From Flavobacteriia bacterium (GTDB taxonomy: Bacteria; Bacteroidota; Bacteroidia; Flavobacteriales_D; Crocinitomicaceae), in assembly GCA_009924735.1 (NCBI GenBank), contig RFQZ01000001.1, forward strand, positions 153,414 to 217,413: a stretch of 64,000 bases of DNA, written 5' to 3'. Each line of letters opens with the position of its first letter. The first letter of the stretch is position 1. Position numbers and translations under genes: made by a program. Below are positions 28,201 through 36,611 of the stretch, piece after piece. A model generated the notes under the pieces. The model had not been told where the DNA came from. It ran no database searches and worked only from the letters and a program-made list of their open reading frames with translations.

Positions 28201-28670
28201 TATTTGGAATGGTACGTAACATAAGGATTTTCCATGTCAACCCAGTAACCCATTTTTTGGGTTAGGTCATTCCAAACATCGGTGTATTGCATGACCGCTT
28301 CTTTACAAGCTTGGTTGTAAGCTTCTACGGTTATTTTGGTGCCAATGTCTTCTTTGGTTATTCCTAAAGCTTTTTCTACCCCAAGTTCGACAGGTAATCC
28401 ATGGGTGTCCCAGCCAGCTTTTCGTTCCACTTGAAATCCTCTCAGGGTCTTGTACCTACAAAAAACATCCTTTATCGTTCTTCCCATCACGTGGTGAATC
28501 CCAGGCATGCCATTGGCAGATGGAGGGCCTTCAAAAAACACAAATTTTGGATTTCCTTCCCGGGTGGCAATGGTTTTTTTAAAAATTTCATTCGTGTTCC
28601 AATAAGCAAGCACGTCGCTTGACAAATTTGGCAAATGTAAACCTGTGTATTCTGGGAACGTTTCGGCCAT
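25281..28670 (-). CDS. ileS: Isoleucine--tRNA ligase
   Basis: Class I synthetase of 1129 aa from the ATG at 28670; an upstream in-frame ATG at 28721 would add 17 non-conserved residues, and the family usually starts near AETFPEYTGLHLP. The HIGH-equivalent is PSANGMPGIHHVMGRTIKD; the CP1 editing domain follows (WTTTPWTLPSNTALTV); KMSKRLGN is the KMSKS loop; the C-terminal half is the long anticodon-binding form of eukaryote-like IleRS (type 2), often linked to mupirocin resistance. No C-terminal zinc finger is seen. Confidence 0.95.
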   Translation of the reverse strand: MAETFPEYTGLHLPNLSSDVLAYWNTNEIFKKTIATREGNPKFVFFEGPPSANGMPGIHHVMGRTIKDVFCRYKTLRGFQVERKAGWDTHGLPVELGVEKALGITKEDIGTKITVEAYNQACKEAVMQYTDVWNDLTQKMGYWVDMENPYVTYHSKYMESVWWLLAQLYNKGLLYKGYSIQPYSPKAGTGLSTHELNQPGCYKDVKDTSIVAQFKWLENQPSIFGEAKHPRYFLAWTTTPWTLPSNTALTVGGAIDYSLVQTFNPYTFDPIEVVLASNLVSKNFSKGFVEVHDSAELVCEKNQKIIPFCVLSTCKGKDLVGLKYHQLMPFCQPAEQREHAFRVIAGAFVTTEDGTGIVHTAPTFGADDAFVAQENGVPSLLIKNEQGQLVPLVDLQGRFRPEVGYLAGKYVKNAYYEEGKEPEKSVDVEIAIDLKEKGLAFKVEKYDHSYPHCWRTDKPILYYPLDSWFIKVSSNRALLVNLNKPIQWKPESTGTGRFGKWLENANDWNLSRSRFWGIPIPIWSTEEGSEQVCIESMEELFKACEASVQQGFMEKNPFQNFEPGNMSDENYDKIDLHKNIVDDIVLVSSTGKPMKREADLIDVWFDSGSMPYAQWHYPFENKAKIDEELAYPADFIAEGVDQTRGWFYTLHTISCLVFGKAAYKTVLSNGLVQDKNGIKMSKRLGNIIDPFSTLDVYGADATRWYMVTNAQPWDNLKFDLEGIKEVQRKFLGTLYNTYAFFALYANVDGFTGEEDSIPLGNRPEMDRWILSRLNTLIDQVGLSYDAYECTRAGRLIQEFVCDQLSNWYVRLCRRRFWKSEDSINKLSAYQTLFTALETISILAAPIAPFFMERLYLDLTKKKGLESVHLCMFPIADANQMDLALEEQMDLAQRITSMVLSLRKKEKIRVRQPLHRIIIPALNPSFVEMVHKMASLIQSEVNVKHIEMIEDDGQILTKQIKPNFKTIGPKYGKHMKAIAVLVSTLGQEAIQSIENTKQYHCEIAGESLCLEIEDFEISAKDIPGWTVATDGALTVALDIAISESLKQEGIAREVVNRIQNQRKELNFDVTDKIVLQVYTQPEIREAIEIHSKYICDEVLAHDIQFLDIAPQNGKVDEILIDKDFVFDLIK

Positions 28671-28753
28671 GCTGTTGTTTGAAAGGTCAAAAATACGAAG
28701 ATTTATAAAATGAAAGGGCATCTAATCCCTCTGCGTTACTGCGTTAAGTTTTG

Positions 28754-28761
28754 TAATTTTG
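28754..28761 (+). promoter_or_regulatory. -7 promoter element of the superoxide dismutase gene
   Basis: TAATTTTG matches TAnnTTTG exactly and lies 10 bp before the ATG at 28772, in the 101-bp divergent gap with ileS. A -33 TTTG is not evident. Confidence 0.5.
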
Positions 28762-28771
28762 AAATAAAAAA

Positions 28772-29761
28772 ATGAAATCATTTATAGCCGCTTTCTTTTT
28801 CCTATTTGCCGCATTTTCTGTTGCCGCTCAGCCTTTTGTATTACCTACATTGCCTTTTAAATATGACCAATATGCGCCACAAATTGATGCAAAAACCATG
28901 GAGATTCACCTCACCAAACACCATCAAGCGTATGTAAACAATTTGAACAAAGCCATTGTGGGGACATCGTTCGAGAAATTGTCATTAGAAGACCTCATGT
29001 TTGAGGCCAGTGAAACCAATACGGTGATTAGAAACAATGCAGGGGGACATTACAACCACAGCTTGTTTTGGGAAATTTTAGCACCAACAGCCAACCAAGG
29101 GACACCTTCTCCATTATTGCAAGCGGCAATTGTTTCAAGTTTTGGGACCATGGATTCCTTGAAAAAGCTTGTGTTTCAAGCTGCGTCTTCTAGGTTTGGA
29201 TCGGGTTGGGCTTGGATATTTGTAAACGGAAATGGTAAACTTGAAGTTTGTTCAACCCCTAACCAAGACAACCCCTTGATGTCATTTTGTGAAAAAAGAG
29301 GAGTGCCCATCGTTGGCATTGACGTGTGGGAACATGCCTATTACTTGAATTATCAAAACAAACGACAAGATTACCTGAATGCTGTATGGACTTTGTTGGA
29401 CTGGAAAGTCATTTCTGAAAAGTTTGGAAACCTGAAAAACAGTGATTTGAACCTTAAAATTGCGAAAGATTGGGTTGAATTAAGGAAAGTAAGACAACAG
29501 GTACTTCAAATGAATATGGAGGATGTAGAACGCCTTAAATCTGATGCACTTCAGCTCTCCGTTTTGGTGGAGAAACTTCAAAAGACGCCATTGCTACTCA
29601 CACAACCAGAAATAGCGGAAAAAAGAAGTGCGTTAATTGCCCATTGTTTAGTCTTTCAAAAATTTTCAGTTGAAAACAAAAAGCCCAAAATTCTGACCAT
29701 CCATTTAGAAGCAATTAAAAAGGAAGTCGAAGATTTGTGGTTACTTTGTCAAAAAAGGTAG
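28772..29761 (+). CDS. Exported Mn/Fe superoxide dismutase with C-terminal extension
   Basis: A 329-aa protein with a clear signal peptide (residues 1-19, ending SVAAQ), then a complete superoxide dismutase domain. Metal ligands line up as His46, His96 (GGHYNHSLFW), Asp184 and His188 (DVWEHAYYL). GGHYNH and the Gln in NQDNPLM favour the Mn-type subgroup. The usual domain ends near residue 218 (WKVISEKF). About 110 further residues form a charged, helical tail (VELRKVRQQVLQ, EAIKKEVEDLW) that I do not recognise. It should act in the periplasm or outside the cell. Confidence 0.9.
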   Translation: MKSFIAAFFFLFAAFSVAAQPFVLPTLPFKYDQYAPQIDAKTMEIHLTKHHQAYVNNLNKAIVGTSFEKLSLEDLMFEASETNTVIRNNAGGHYNHSLFWEILAPTANQGTPSPLLQAAIVSSFGTMDSLKKLVFQAASSRFGSGWAWIFVNGNGKLEVCSTPNQDNPLMSFCEKRGVPIVGIDVWEHAYYLNYQNKRQDYLNAVWTLLDWKVISEKFGNLKNSDLNLKIAKDWVELRKVRQQVLQMNMEDVERLKSDALQLSVLVEKLQKTPLLLTQPEIAEKRSALIAHCLVFQKFSVENKKPKILTIHLEAIKKEVEDLWLLCQKR

Positions 29762-29816
29762 CATAAAATTTATTTTTTGGGAGACATAACAGGAGCACCC
29801 TTTAATTACACTGCGC

Positions 29817-31169
29817 ATGCGTTTTAAACTGACCAAAAATTTACTAAAAGAGATTCGCGAAAGAATCATTCAAGAGGACACTCTTTGGTTAGAAGAAAAA
29901 GTGCTTCACTTGCACTACGCAGACATCGCGGAAATCCTAGACAAGTTAACCAATGAAGAAGCCAAATTTATCTACTATCTCGTAGATGAAGATTTGCAAG
30001 CAGACATCCTAATGGAGCTCGATGAAGAGGTCAGAGACCGTTTCATCGCATCCTTGTCAACCAAAGAAATCGCAGACCAGTTAGAAAACTTAGATTCTGA
30101 TGATGCGGCAGATATCCTCGGGGAGCTTCCAACCGCCCAAATTCAAGCCGTTATCTCGCAAATGGAGGACGACGAAGCGGCGGAGGACATTGTCGACCTA
30201 TTAAATTATGATGAGGATACGGCTGGGGGATTAATGCAAAAAGAGTTTTTTCAAGCCCAGATCGATTGGTCAGTTAAACGCGCCCTCATCGAATTACGTA
30301 AACAGGCGGAAGACGTTGAAAAGGTCTACAATATTTTTGTCGTCAATGAAAACGACCAATTGCTCGGTGTGCTTTCACTAAAACGTTTGCTTTTTGCCGA
30401 TGTAAAAACCACGATTGCCGAACTTTATCAATCCAAAAACATCATCGCTTTAAAAACCAGCGACTCCGCTGAAGAAGTGGCGAACATCATGGAAAAATAT
30501 GATTTGGTCTCCATACCGGTTGTGGATTACCAAAACAAATTGGTTGGAAGAATTACCATAGATGACGTCGTTGATTTCATTAAGGAAGAAGCTGACAAAG
30601 ATTTTCAAATGGCAACGGGTATTAGCGACAATGTGGATTCAAGCGCTAAGTTTTGGAAAATCAGTTTGTCTCGTTTGCCTTGGTTGGTCATCGCAATGGT
30701 AGGAGGAACCATCGGTGCAAAAGTCATCGCAAGCTTTGAAGGGGGAATTACAAAAGTACCTGCGCTTGCGTTTTTCATTCCATTGATTACCGCAATGGGG
30801 GGGAATGTGGGTGTGCAATCCTCTGCCATCGTAGTTCAATCACTCGCCAAAGGAGAGGAGCATCTGGGCAGAATTATCCCAAAATTAGCAAAGGAAGCCA
30901 GTGTAGGATTGATGAACGGGATCATATTGGCCAGTCTCATTTTTGGTGTCGCAACTTTGTTTGCTAACATTCAACTCGGAATGGTTGTAAGCCTATCCTT
31001 GTTTACCGTAATCCTCTTTGCTGCGATTTTCGGAACCTTGTTTCCTTTGTTACTGCACAAATATAAAATTGACCCCGCGTTGGCCATCGGGCCTTTTGTC
31101 ACCACCTTGAATGACATCATTGGGTTGTTTATATATTTTACAATTGGAACCTTACTCTTCCATTTGTAA
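29817..31169 (+). CDS. mgtE: Magnesium transporter MgtE
   Basis: Magnesium channel/transporter of 450 aa. The N-terminal superhelical acidic domain has repeated (L)xxLxxxDxxDIL units, including LENLDSDDAADILGELP; two CBS domains follow (about residues 135-255); five membrane helices end the protein, with AMGGNVGVQSSAIVVQ and the PFVTTLNDIIGLFIYF pore segment. All domains are complete. Magnesium sensing by the N and CBS domains gates the family. It is a single gene ahead of lysS. Confidence 0.95.
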   Translation: MRFKLTKNLLKEIRERIIQEDTLWLEEKVLHLHYADIAEILDKLTNEEAKFIYYLVDEDLQADILMELDEEVRDRFIASLSTKEIADQLENLDSDDAADILGELPTAQIQAVISQMEDDEAAEDIVDLLNYDEDTAGGLMQKEFFQAQIDWSVKRALIELRKQAEDVEKVYNIFVVNENDQLLGVLSLKRLLFADVKTTIAELYQSKNIIALKTSDSAEEVANIMEKYDLVSIPVVDYQNKLVGRITIDDVVDFIKEEADKDFQMATGISDNVDSSAKFWKISLSRLPWLVIAMVGGTIGAKVIASFEGGITKVPALAFFIPLITAMGGNVGVQSSAIVVQSLAKGEEHLGRIIPKLAKEASVGLMNGIILASLIFGVATLFANIQLGMVVSLSLFTVILFAAIFGTLFPLLLHKYKIDPALAIGPFVTTLNDIIGLFIYFTIGTLLFHL

Positions 31170-31195
31170 GGGTTAAGAAAAAACAAAACAAGCCT

Positions 31196-31203
31196 TATCT
31201 TTG
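31196..31203 (+). promoter_or_regulatory. -7 promoter element of lysS
   Basis: TATCTTTG, an exact TAnnTTTG match, 16 bp before the lysS ATG in a 50-bp gap after mgtE. Confidence 0.55.
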
Positions 31204-31219
31204 TCCACAAAATTGAATA

Positions 31220-32917
31220 ATGAGTCAAGAATTATCTGAGCAAGAATTACTTCGTCGTCAATCACTCCAAAAACTTAGAGAATTAGGCGTCGACCCTTAC
31301 CCTGCTGAAGCCTTTAATGTCACACACCTTGCGGCAGACTTAAAGGATAATTTTGAAGAGGGTTGCGCTGTGAAAATGGCAGGAAGAATGATGAGTCAGC
31401 GCATTATGGGAAAAGCCTCCTTTGCTGAAATTCAAGATTCTAGCGGTAGAATTCAAGTATATTTTAACCGTGACGAAATTTGTCCCAATGAAGACAAGAC
31501 CCTATATAATGAGGTATTCAAAAAACTATTGGATTTAGGAGATTTTATCGGCATAGAAGGTGTTGTTTTCAAAACCCAAGTGGGAGAAATCTCTGTGAAT
31601 GTTAAAAATTTCCACCTGCTAAGCAAAGCCCTTAGGCCTCTTCCCCTTCCGAAAACGGATGCCAATGGTGTGGTCCATGATGCTTTTACAGACCCGGAAT
31701 TGCGCTACAGACAAAGGTATGTAGACCTTGTCGTTAACCCGACGGTAAAAAACACCTTCATTAAAAGATCCAAAACGTTCTCTGCGATGCGCCGATTTTT
31801 TGAAACGCAAGGGTTTTTGGAAGTAGAAACGCCAATATTACAGGCCATTCCTGGAGGTGCTGCGGCAAAACCTTTTGTTACACATCACAATGCACTTGAC
31901 ATTCCTCTTTACCTTAGAATTGCAAACGAACTTTACCTGAAGAGATTGATCGTAGGTGGGTTTGATGGTGTTTTTGAATTTGCCAAGGATTTTAGAAATG
32001 AAGGCATGGACCGAACCCATAATCCCGAATTTACGGTAATGGAATTGTATGTGGCATACAAGGATTACCATTGGATGATGGATTTTACCGAAAAACTTAT
32101 GGAAAACATCGCGGTCGCAGTGAATGGTTCCGCAGAGTGCTTGGTGGGGGAACATAAAATATCTTTCAAAGCGCCCTTTCGACGCATTAGCATGAGAGAT
32201 GCGATTTTGCATTATACGGGAATTGACATCCAAGGGAAAGATGAGGTTTCGCTGAGGGAAGAATGCGCGAAAATTGGCATTGAAACCAATCCGACCATGG
32301 GAGTTGGTAAACTTATCGATGAAATCTTTGGTGAAAAATGTGAAGGCCATTTTATCCAACCTACCTTTATCACTGATTATCCCATCGAAATGTCCCCCTT
32401 GTGCAAACAACACCGCGAGAACCCCAACCTTACCGAACGATTCGAACTCATGATCAACGGAAAGGAGATTGCGAACGCCTATTCAGAATTGAACGACCCC
32501 ATTGACCAAAAAGAACGCTTTGAAGCCCAATTGAAACTTTCAGAGCGAGGTGACGATGAGGCTATGTTTATCGATCATGATTTCTTGCGAGCACTTGAAT
32601 ACGGAATGCCACCAACCTCCGGAATTGGGATAGGGATGGATCGCCTGGCAATGCTTTTAACCAACAACGCATCCATTCAAGAAGTTTTGTTTTTCCCGCA
32701 AATGAGACCAGAGGCGAAATCTACATTGGTCTTATCAGATTTGGAAAACCAAATACTAAGTTTCTGTAGCACGGAACCTACATTATTGTCTGAGTTGAGA
32801 ATGAAGGTGGATTGCAGTAACAAACAGTGGGATGTGAGCTTGAAAAACCTTACAAAACACCAAGTGTTGTCCATCCAAAAAGTAAATGATTCTGTTTTTG
32901 TCACCAAAAACAACTAA
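31220..32917 (+). CDS. lysS: Lysine--tRNA ligase (class II)
   Basis: Class II synthetase of 565 aa. It has an OB-fold anticodon domain (MAGRMMSQRIMGKASFAEIQD) and catalytic motifs: motif 2 FAKDFRNEGMDRTHNPEFTVMELY and motif 3 GIGIGMDRLAMLLTN. The usual LysRS ends near FFPQMRPE; here about 65 more residues follow and look like a small winged-helix (LLSELRMKVDCSNKQWDVSLKNL), an addition common in Flavobacteriia. It converges on recX with a 4-bp overlap. Confidence 0.95.
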   Translation: MSQELSEQELLRRQSLQKLRELGVDPYPAEAFNVTHLAADLKDNFEEGCAVKMAGRMMSQRIMGKASFAEIQDSSGRIQVYFNRDEICPNEDKTLYNEVFKKLLDLGDFIGIEGVVFKTQVGEISVNVKNFHLLSKALRPLPLPKTDANGVVHDAFTDPELRYRQRYVDLVVNPTVKNTFIKRSKTFSAMRRFFETQGFLEVETPILQAIPGGAAAKPFVTHHNALDIPLYLRIANELYLKRLIVGGFDGVFEFAKDFRNEGMDRTHNPEFTVMELYVAYKDYHWMMDFTEKLMENIAVAVNGSAECLVGEHKISFKAPFRRISMRDAILHYTGIDIQGKDEVSLREECAKIGIETNPTMGVGKLIDEIFGEKCEGHFIQPTFITDYPIEMSPLCKQHRENPNLTERFELMINGKEIANAYSELNDPIDQKERFEAQLKLSERGDDEAMFIDHDFLRALEYGMPPTSGIGIGMDRLAMLLTNNASIQEVLFFPQMRPEAKSTLVLSDLENQILSFCSTEPTLLSELRMKVDCSNKQWDVSLKNLTKHQVLSIQKVNDSVFVTKNN

Positions 32918-33372
32918 CCGTAAACTTTTAAGATAGCTTCCAAGGCATACCCTTTTGACAGGGCGTATCGAACCACTTTTGCTTTTTTTTGGTAAGAATC
33001 CTCTTCATTTACCAACTGTTGTAATTTTTTCTGAACCAACTTTTCCAAAGAGGCGAGGTTTTGGTCAGGAAGATACAAGGCAAGTGCTTTGGAGATTTCT
33101 TCTTCCGAAACTGCGTGCCCACGAAGTCCTTGCTTTATTTTGGCTGGCCCCCATCCTTTAAGGGTTGATTTGCCATGAATATAAGACTCGACAAATCGGG
33201 ACTCATCCAAAAATCTGTTTTGTTGTAAATGGGCAATGATTTTATCTTGTTGGGACGTGATTAAGCCAAATGTGGCTAACTTGGAAATGACCTGCTTTTT
33301 ACTTCGCTCTTGATACGCACAAAACCGTTCCGCCTTGGCAATGATTTTAATCAAATCAGTGTTTTCAGCCAT
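32914..33372 (-). CDS. recX: Regulatory protein RecX
   Basis: A 152-aa protein of the RecX family, which binds and restrains RecA filaments. It has the three-repeat three-helix layout: ERFCAYQERSKKQVISKL, then FLDESRFVESYIHGKSTLKGWGPAKIKQGLRGHAVSEEEISKAL, and a last repeat to the end. Length is usual. It begins one base after (overlaps the stop of) the RNase G gene. recA is not in the window. Confidence 0.88.
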   Translation of the reverse strand: MAENTDLIKIIAKAERFCAYQERSKKQVISKLATFGLITSQQDKIIAHLQQNRFLDESRFVESYIHGKSTLKGWGPAKIKQGLRGHAVSEEEISKALALYLPDQNLASLEKLVQKKLQQLVNEEDSYQKKAKVVRYALSKGYALEAILKVYG

Positions 33373-34925
33373 TAATGTGCAATCTCATCATGATTTTTAT
33401 CCACAAATTTATACTCCAGTAAGTGGAAAGAAGTGTTGGGAGAAATGGAAATCCATTTTTTAAATTTAAAATACCATTGCCATTGCTTTGAACGAAACAA
33501 GCCCCCGTTCTTAAAATAACCCTCCAAGTAGGGGTGTACCTGAAGTGAAATCCCTTTAAGATGTTGGTCGCCAATGAGGAAGCCCAAATTGTTTTCAATT
33601 TCCTCGGCGTATAAAATACTGGCTTGGATTTCTCCGGACCCATTGCACGTAGGGCAAGATTCCGCCGTTTCGATTTCCGTTTCGGGACGCACACGCTGTC
33701 TCGTGATTTCAATAACGCCAAATTTCGATGGAGGAATGATGTTGTGTTTAGCGCGGTCATTGCGCATGAATTCCTTCATCTTCTCAAACAATACACGGTT
33801 GTTTTCGCGCTCATGCATGTCAATAAAATCGACGCATATGATGCCTCCCATGTCTCGTAATTGAAGGACCCTAGCAATTTCTTCTGCAGCCTCAAGGTTT
33901 GTTGCCAATGCATTGGATTCCTGACCATCTGATCCTTTACGGTTTCCACTGTTTACATCGATAACATGCATGGCCTCTGTGTGCTCAATGATAAGGTATC
34001 CACCACTTGCCATTGGAACTTTTTTACCAAACAGCACTTTTATTTGTTTGTGAATCCCAAATCGCTCAAAAATTGGAATCTTTGCGTCGTAGTACTTTAC
34101 AATTCCATCCTTCCCTGGTGCTATTTTCCCGATGTATTCCTTCATCTCTTCCTGCAATTCAGGCGAGTTTACATGAATATTGGTGAAATCTGCATTTAAT
34201 AAATCTCGAAGAATGGAAGTGGTAGTATTGATTTCTCCTAAAATGCGCTTGGGTTGGGTTGTGCCTTTTATGTTGGCGTGTATTTGACCCCATTTTTCAA
34301 TGAGTTGATTTAAATCCTGTTCTAAATCTGCCGTAGCCTTGTTTTCTGCAACCGTTCGAATGATAACCCCAAAGTTTTTAGGAAGGATTCTTTCCATTAA
34401 CTCTTTGAGTCTTTTTTTCTCTTCAGAATCTTTGATTTTTTGAGAGACCGAAATTTTATTAGAAAAAGGCGCCAACACCAAATATCGACCGGCCAAAGTG
34501 ACTTCTGAACTCAAACGTGGGCCCTTGGAGGAAATAGGCTCTTTTGAAACCTGCACCATTACCATTTGACTCGATGAAATTACAGTCGAAATTTTACCCG
34601 CTTTTTCAAGATCAGGTTCAAATTTAAAATATTGCAGCGAAGGAACACTTTGTTTACCGCGTAATACGTCTTTGGTAAATTTATTGAGGGAATTAAACTG
34701 TTGTCCGAGATCTAAATAATGTAAAAAAGCATCTTTTTCATAGCCTACATCGACAAATGCAGCGTTCAAACTTGGAGATACGCGACGTACTTTGCCTAAA
34801 TAGATGTCTCCTACTGCAAAGTCTGTATTCCCGCGTTCTTCATGAAGCTCAATAAGCTTCCCATTACGTAACAATGCAAGCCAAATACCATTCGACCGTG
34901 CATCTACAACAAGTTCTAAACTCAA
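33372..34925 (-). CDS. rng: Ribonuclease E/G family protein
   Basis: Endoribonuclease of 517 aa, the short RNase G-type form. An N-terminal S1 RNA-binding domain (VGDIYLGKVRRVSPSLNAAFVDVGYEKDAFLHYLDLG) precedes the catalytic region: MHVIDVNSGNRKG and GIICVDFIDMHERENNRVLFEKM supply metal ligands. A zinc-link CPTCNGSG follows near residue 435. It lacks the long degradosome scaffold of RNase E. It processes rRNA and mRNA. Bacteroidota often have it near the HU gene, as here. Confidence 0.93.
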   Translation of the reverse strand: MSLELVVDARSNGIWLALLRNGKLIELHEERGNTDFAVGDIYLGKVRRVSPSLNAAFVDVGYEKDAFLHYLDLGQQFNSLNKFTKDVLRGKQSVPSLQYFKFEPDLEKAGKISTVISSSQMVMVQVSKEPISSKGPRLSSEVTLAGRYLVLAPFSNKISVSQKIKDSEEKKRLKELMERILPKNFGVIIRTVAENKATADLEQDLNQLIEKWGQIHANIKGTTQPKRILGEINTTTSILRDLLNADFTNIHVNSPELQEEMKEYIGKIAPGKDGIVKYYDAKIPIFERFGIHKQIKVLFGKKVPMASGGYLIIEHTEAMHVIDVNSGNRKGSDGQESNALATNLEAAEEIARVLQLRDMGGIICVDFIDMHERENNRVLFEKMKEFMRNDRAKHNIIPPSKFGVIEITRQRVRPETEIETAESCPTCNGSGEIQASILYAEEIENNLGFLIGDQHLKGISLQVHPYLEGYFKNGGLFRSKQWQWYFKFKKWISISPNTSFHLLEYKFVDKNHDEIAH

Positions 34926-34944
34926 AAAAATGGATTTAAAAGAA

Positions 34945-34973
34945 TTTAAAGGGCTCGTTAAGAACCCTTAAAA
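34945..34973 (-). terminator. Possible terminator after small basic gene
   Basis: On the minus strand TTTTAAGGG can pair with CCCTTTAAA (one bulge) across an 11-base loop. Downstream is T-rich but not a pure T-run. It lies in the gap between the 30-codon gene and rng. Confidence 0.35.
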
Positions 34974-34989
34974 CCCATAGATGAGTAAA

Positions 34990-35082
34990 TTATTTTTTCT
35001 TTTTATGGCGATTCTTTCTTAATCGTTTTTTACGCTTGTGCGTAGCCATTTTATGTCTTTTTCTCTTTTTACCGCTTGGCAT
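34990..35082 (-). CDS. Small basic ribosomal-type protein (mS38/bS22, AURKAIP1/COX24-like)
   Basis: A 30-codon gene below usual length cut-offs. It reads MPSGKKRKRHKMATHKRKKR followed by LRKNRHKKKK and TAA. More than half the residues are Lys or Arg, with no acidic residue. Tiny proteins of this composition are conserved across Bacteroidota near HU and RNase G genes and look like the mS38/bS22 (AURKAIP1/COX24) ribosomal peptides. The link is by composition and the KRxxRxxKxR pattern. It is flanked on both sides by hairpins, giving it its own transcript end. Confidence 0.75.
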   Translation of the reverse strand: MPSGKKRKRHKMATHKRKKRLRKNRHKKKK

Positions 35083-35114
35083 GATTCAAAAATTTATATA
35101 TAGGGTTTGTAATA

Positions 35115-35144
35115 TCAAAAAAAAACTCCCTGAATTTAGGGAGT
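35115..35144 (-). terminator. Terminator after HU gene
   Basis: On the minus strand, a 7-bp stem ACTCCCT/AGGGAGT (plus coordinates 35125-35131 and 35138-35144) with a 6-base loop is followed by a run of nine Ts (plus 35116-35124 is A). It lies 38 bp after the HU stop. A textbook intrinsic terminator. Confidence 0.85.
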
Positions 35145-35182
35145 GCAAAGGTAAAAGAAATAAAATTATTTTACAATAGCCA

Positions 35183-35473
35183 TTATTTCAGGCTTACTTT
35201 GTTTTTAACTTGATCAACAAAAACCTTAGCCGGTTTAAAGGAAGGAATGTTGTGAGCAGGAATGATAATGGTCGTGTTTTTGGAGATGTTTCTACCTGTT
35301 TTTTGCTTTCTTTCACGAACGATGAAACTGCCAAATCCTCGTAAATAAACGTTTTGTCCATTTGTTAAAGAAGTCTTAATCCAATTCATCATTGATTCAA
35401 CAGCACGTGAGGCTTCGTTTTTTTCAAGTCCAGTCTCTTCCGAAATTTGAGCAACTAAATCTGCTTTGGTCAT
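35183..35473 (-). CDS. HU/IHF family DNA-binding protein
   Basis: Histone-like protein of 96 aa starting at the ATG at 35473 (MTKADLVAQISEETGL). A longer open frame to 35650 exists but overlaps the divergent mutY start and encodes unrelated sequence. The fold is plain: dimerising helices, then GQNVYLRGFGSFIVRERKQKTGRNISKNTTIIIPAHNIPSFKPAK with the DNA-bending arm (the arm Pro is in IPAHN). It bends and compacts DNA; it could also assist sigma-54 looping as IHF-like proteins do. Confidence 0.93.
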   Translation of the reverse strand: MTKADLVAQISEETGLEKNEASRAVESMMNWIKTSLTNGQNVYLRGFGSFIVRERKQKTGRNISKNTTIIIPAHNIPSFKPAKVFVDQVKNKVSLK

Positions 35474-35582
35474 TTTTGTTAAAAGTTTAAAGGGTTTACA
35501 ATTCGTATTTTCGCGGTACAAAAATAGTGTAGAAAACGCAGTGACAATTTTTTTTATTTCAAAAGATATCAAACGGTAAATC

Positions 35583-36596
35583 GTGAATACAAATAAAGCA
35601 CTTCTCAATTGGTACCAAAGTAACAAACGTGACCTGCCATGGCGCAGCAATCGAAACCCATATCACATATGGATAAGTGAGGTTATTTTGCAACAAACCC
35701 GTGTCGTACAAGGCACACCGTATTTTCACCGCTTCCTTAAAAACTTCCCTACCATACAAGCGCTTGCCGAAGCAGAAGAAAATGAGGTGCTGAATGTTTG
35801 GAAAGGCCTGGGCTATTATTCCCGTGCAAGAAACCTACAGTTTGCCGCCCAACAAATCATGAAGGAGTTCAACGGGGAATTCCCAACGACGCACAAGGAG
35901 CTCTTAAAATTAAAAGGCGTAGGCCCTTATACCGCTGCAGCCATTGGCTCCATTGCTTTTAACCTCCCTGTTGCAGCCGTTGACGGGAATGTCATTCGGG
36001 TGCTGAGCCGACTGTTTAACTACACCTCCATTGTGAATTCGACAATTGGAATGAAGGAAATCTCAGCCTTGGCAAATGAATTTTTAAATGAACAGGCCCC
36101 AGGAGACCATAACCAAGCAATCATGGAGCTCGGCGCACTTGTTTGTTTGCCAACCCCAAAATGTGACCGGTGTCCTTTGCAACCCTCTTGCGCCGCATTC
36201 GCTGCAAAAACACAAACAACGCTCCCCAAAAAATCGCCCAAAAAAAGCATCAAAATCAGGTATTTTGTTTTCAAGATAAACGTGAATAATGACTGCATTC
36301 TCCTTGAAAAAAGAACAAACGAAGACATATGGAAACATTTGTATCACCTCCCAGAGATTGAACTTTTTACCCGTGAGGACTTTCAAATAGAACAGCAAAA
36401 TTGGATGAAAAAAGCCAAATGGAATTCTGGAGAATTAAAACATATACTAACCCACCAACACATTGTCAGTGAAACATTCTTTATGGAAGAGTTGAACGCA
36501 TCAGACAAAGGAGAATGGATTCCTTTGCGATCCTTGGACGATGTTCCAACGCCAAAATTATTTCAAACCATAATGGATTTGTACCTGGGGGCGTAA
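35583..36596 (+). CDS. mutY: A/G-specific adenine glycosylase
   Basis: Repair enzyme of 337 aa removing adenine opposite 8-oxoguanine; GTG start. It has VILQQTRVVQGTPYFHRFL with the catalytic Glu region, the helix-hairpin-helix LKGVGPYTAAAIGSIAF with AAVDGNVIRVLSR (catalytic Asp), and a C-terminal NUDIX-like 8-oxoG recognition domain. The iron-sulfur loop reads CLPTPKCDRCPLQPSC, which is C-x5-C-x2-C-x5-C, one residue shorter in the first gap than the usual x6. It is divergent from the HU gene. Confidence 0.94.
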   Translation: MNTNKALLNWYQSNKRDLPWRSNRNPYHIWISEVILQQTRVVQGTPYFHRFLKNFPTIQALAEAEENEVLNVWKGLGYYSRARNLQFAAQQIMKEFNGEFPTTHKELLKLKGVGPYTAAAIGSIAFNLPVAAVDGNVIRVLSRLFNYTSIVNSTIGMKEISALANEFLNEQAPGDHNQAIMELGALVCLPTPKCDRCPLQPSCAAFAAKTQTTLPKKSPKKSIKIRYFVFKINVNNDCILLEKRTNEDIWKHLYHLPEIELFTREDFQIEQQNWMKKAKWNSGELKHILTHQHIVSETFFMEELNASDKGEWIPLRSLDDVPTPKLFQTIMDLYLGA

Positions 36597-36611
36597 TCTA
36601 TTATTTCTAAC

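Noticed and set aside
35474..35650. N-terminal extension of the HU gene
   Set aside because: Runs through the divergent promoter region and over the mutY start, and does not resemble HU; the ATG at 35473 fits the family.
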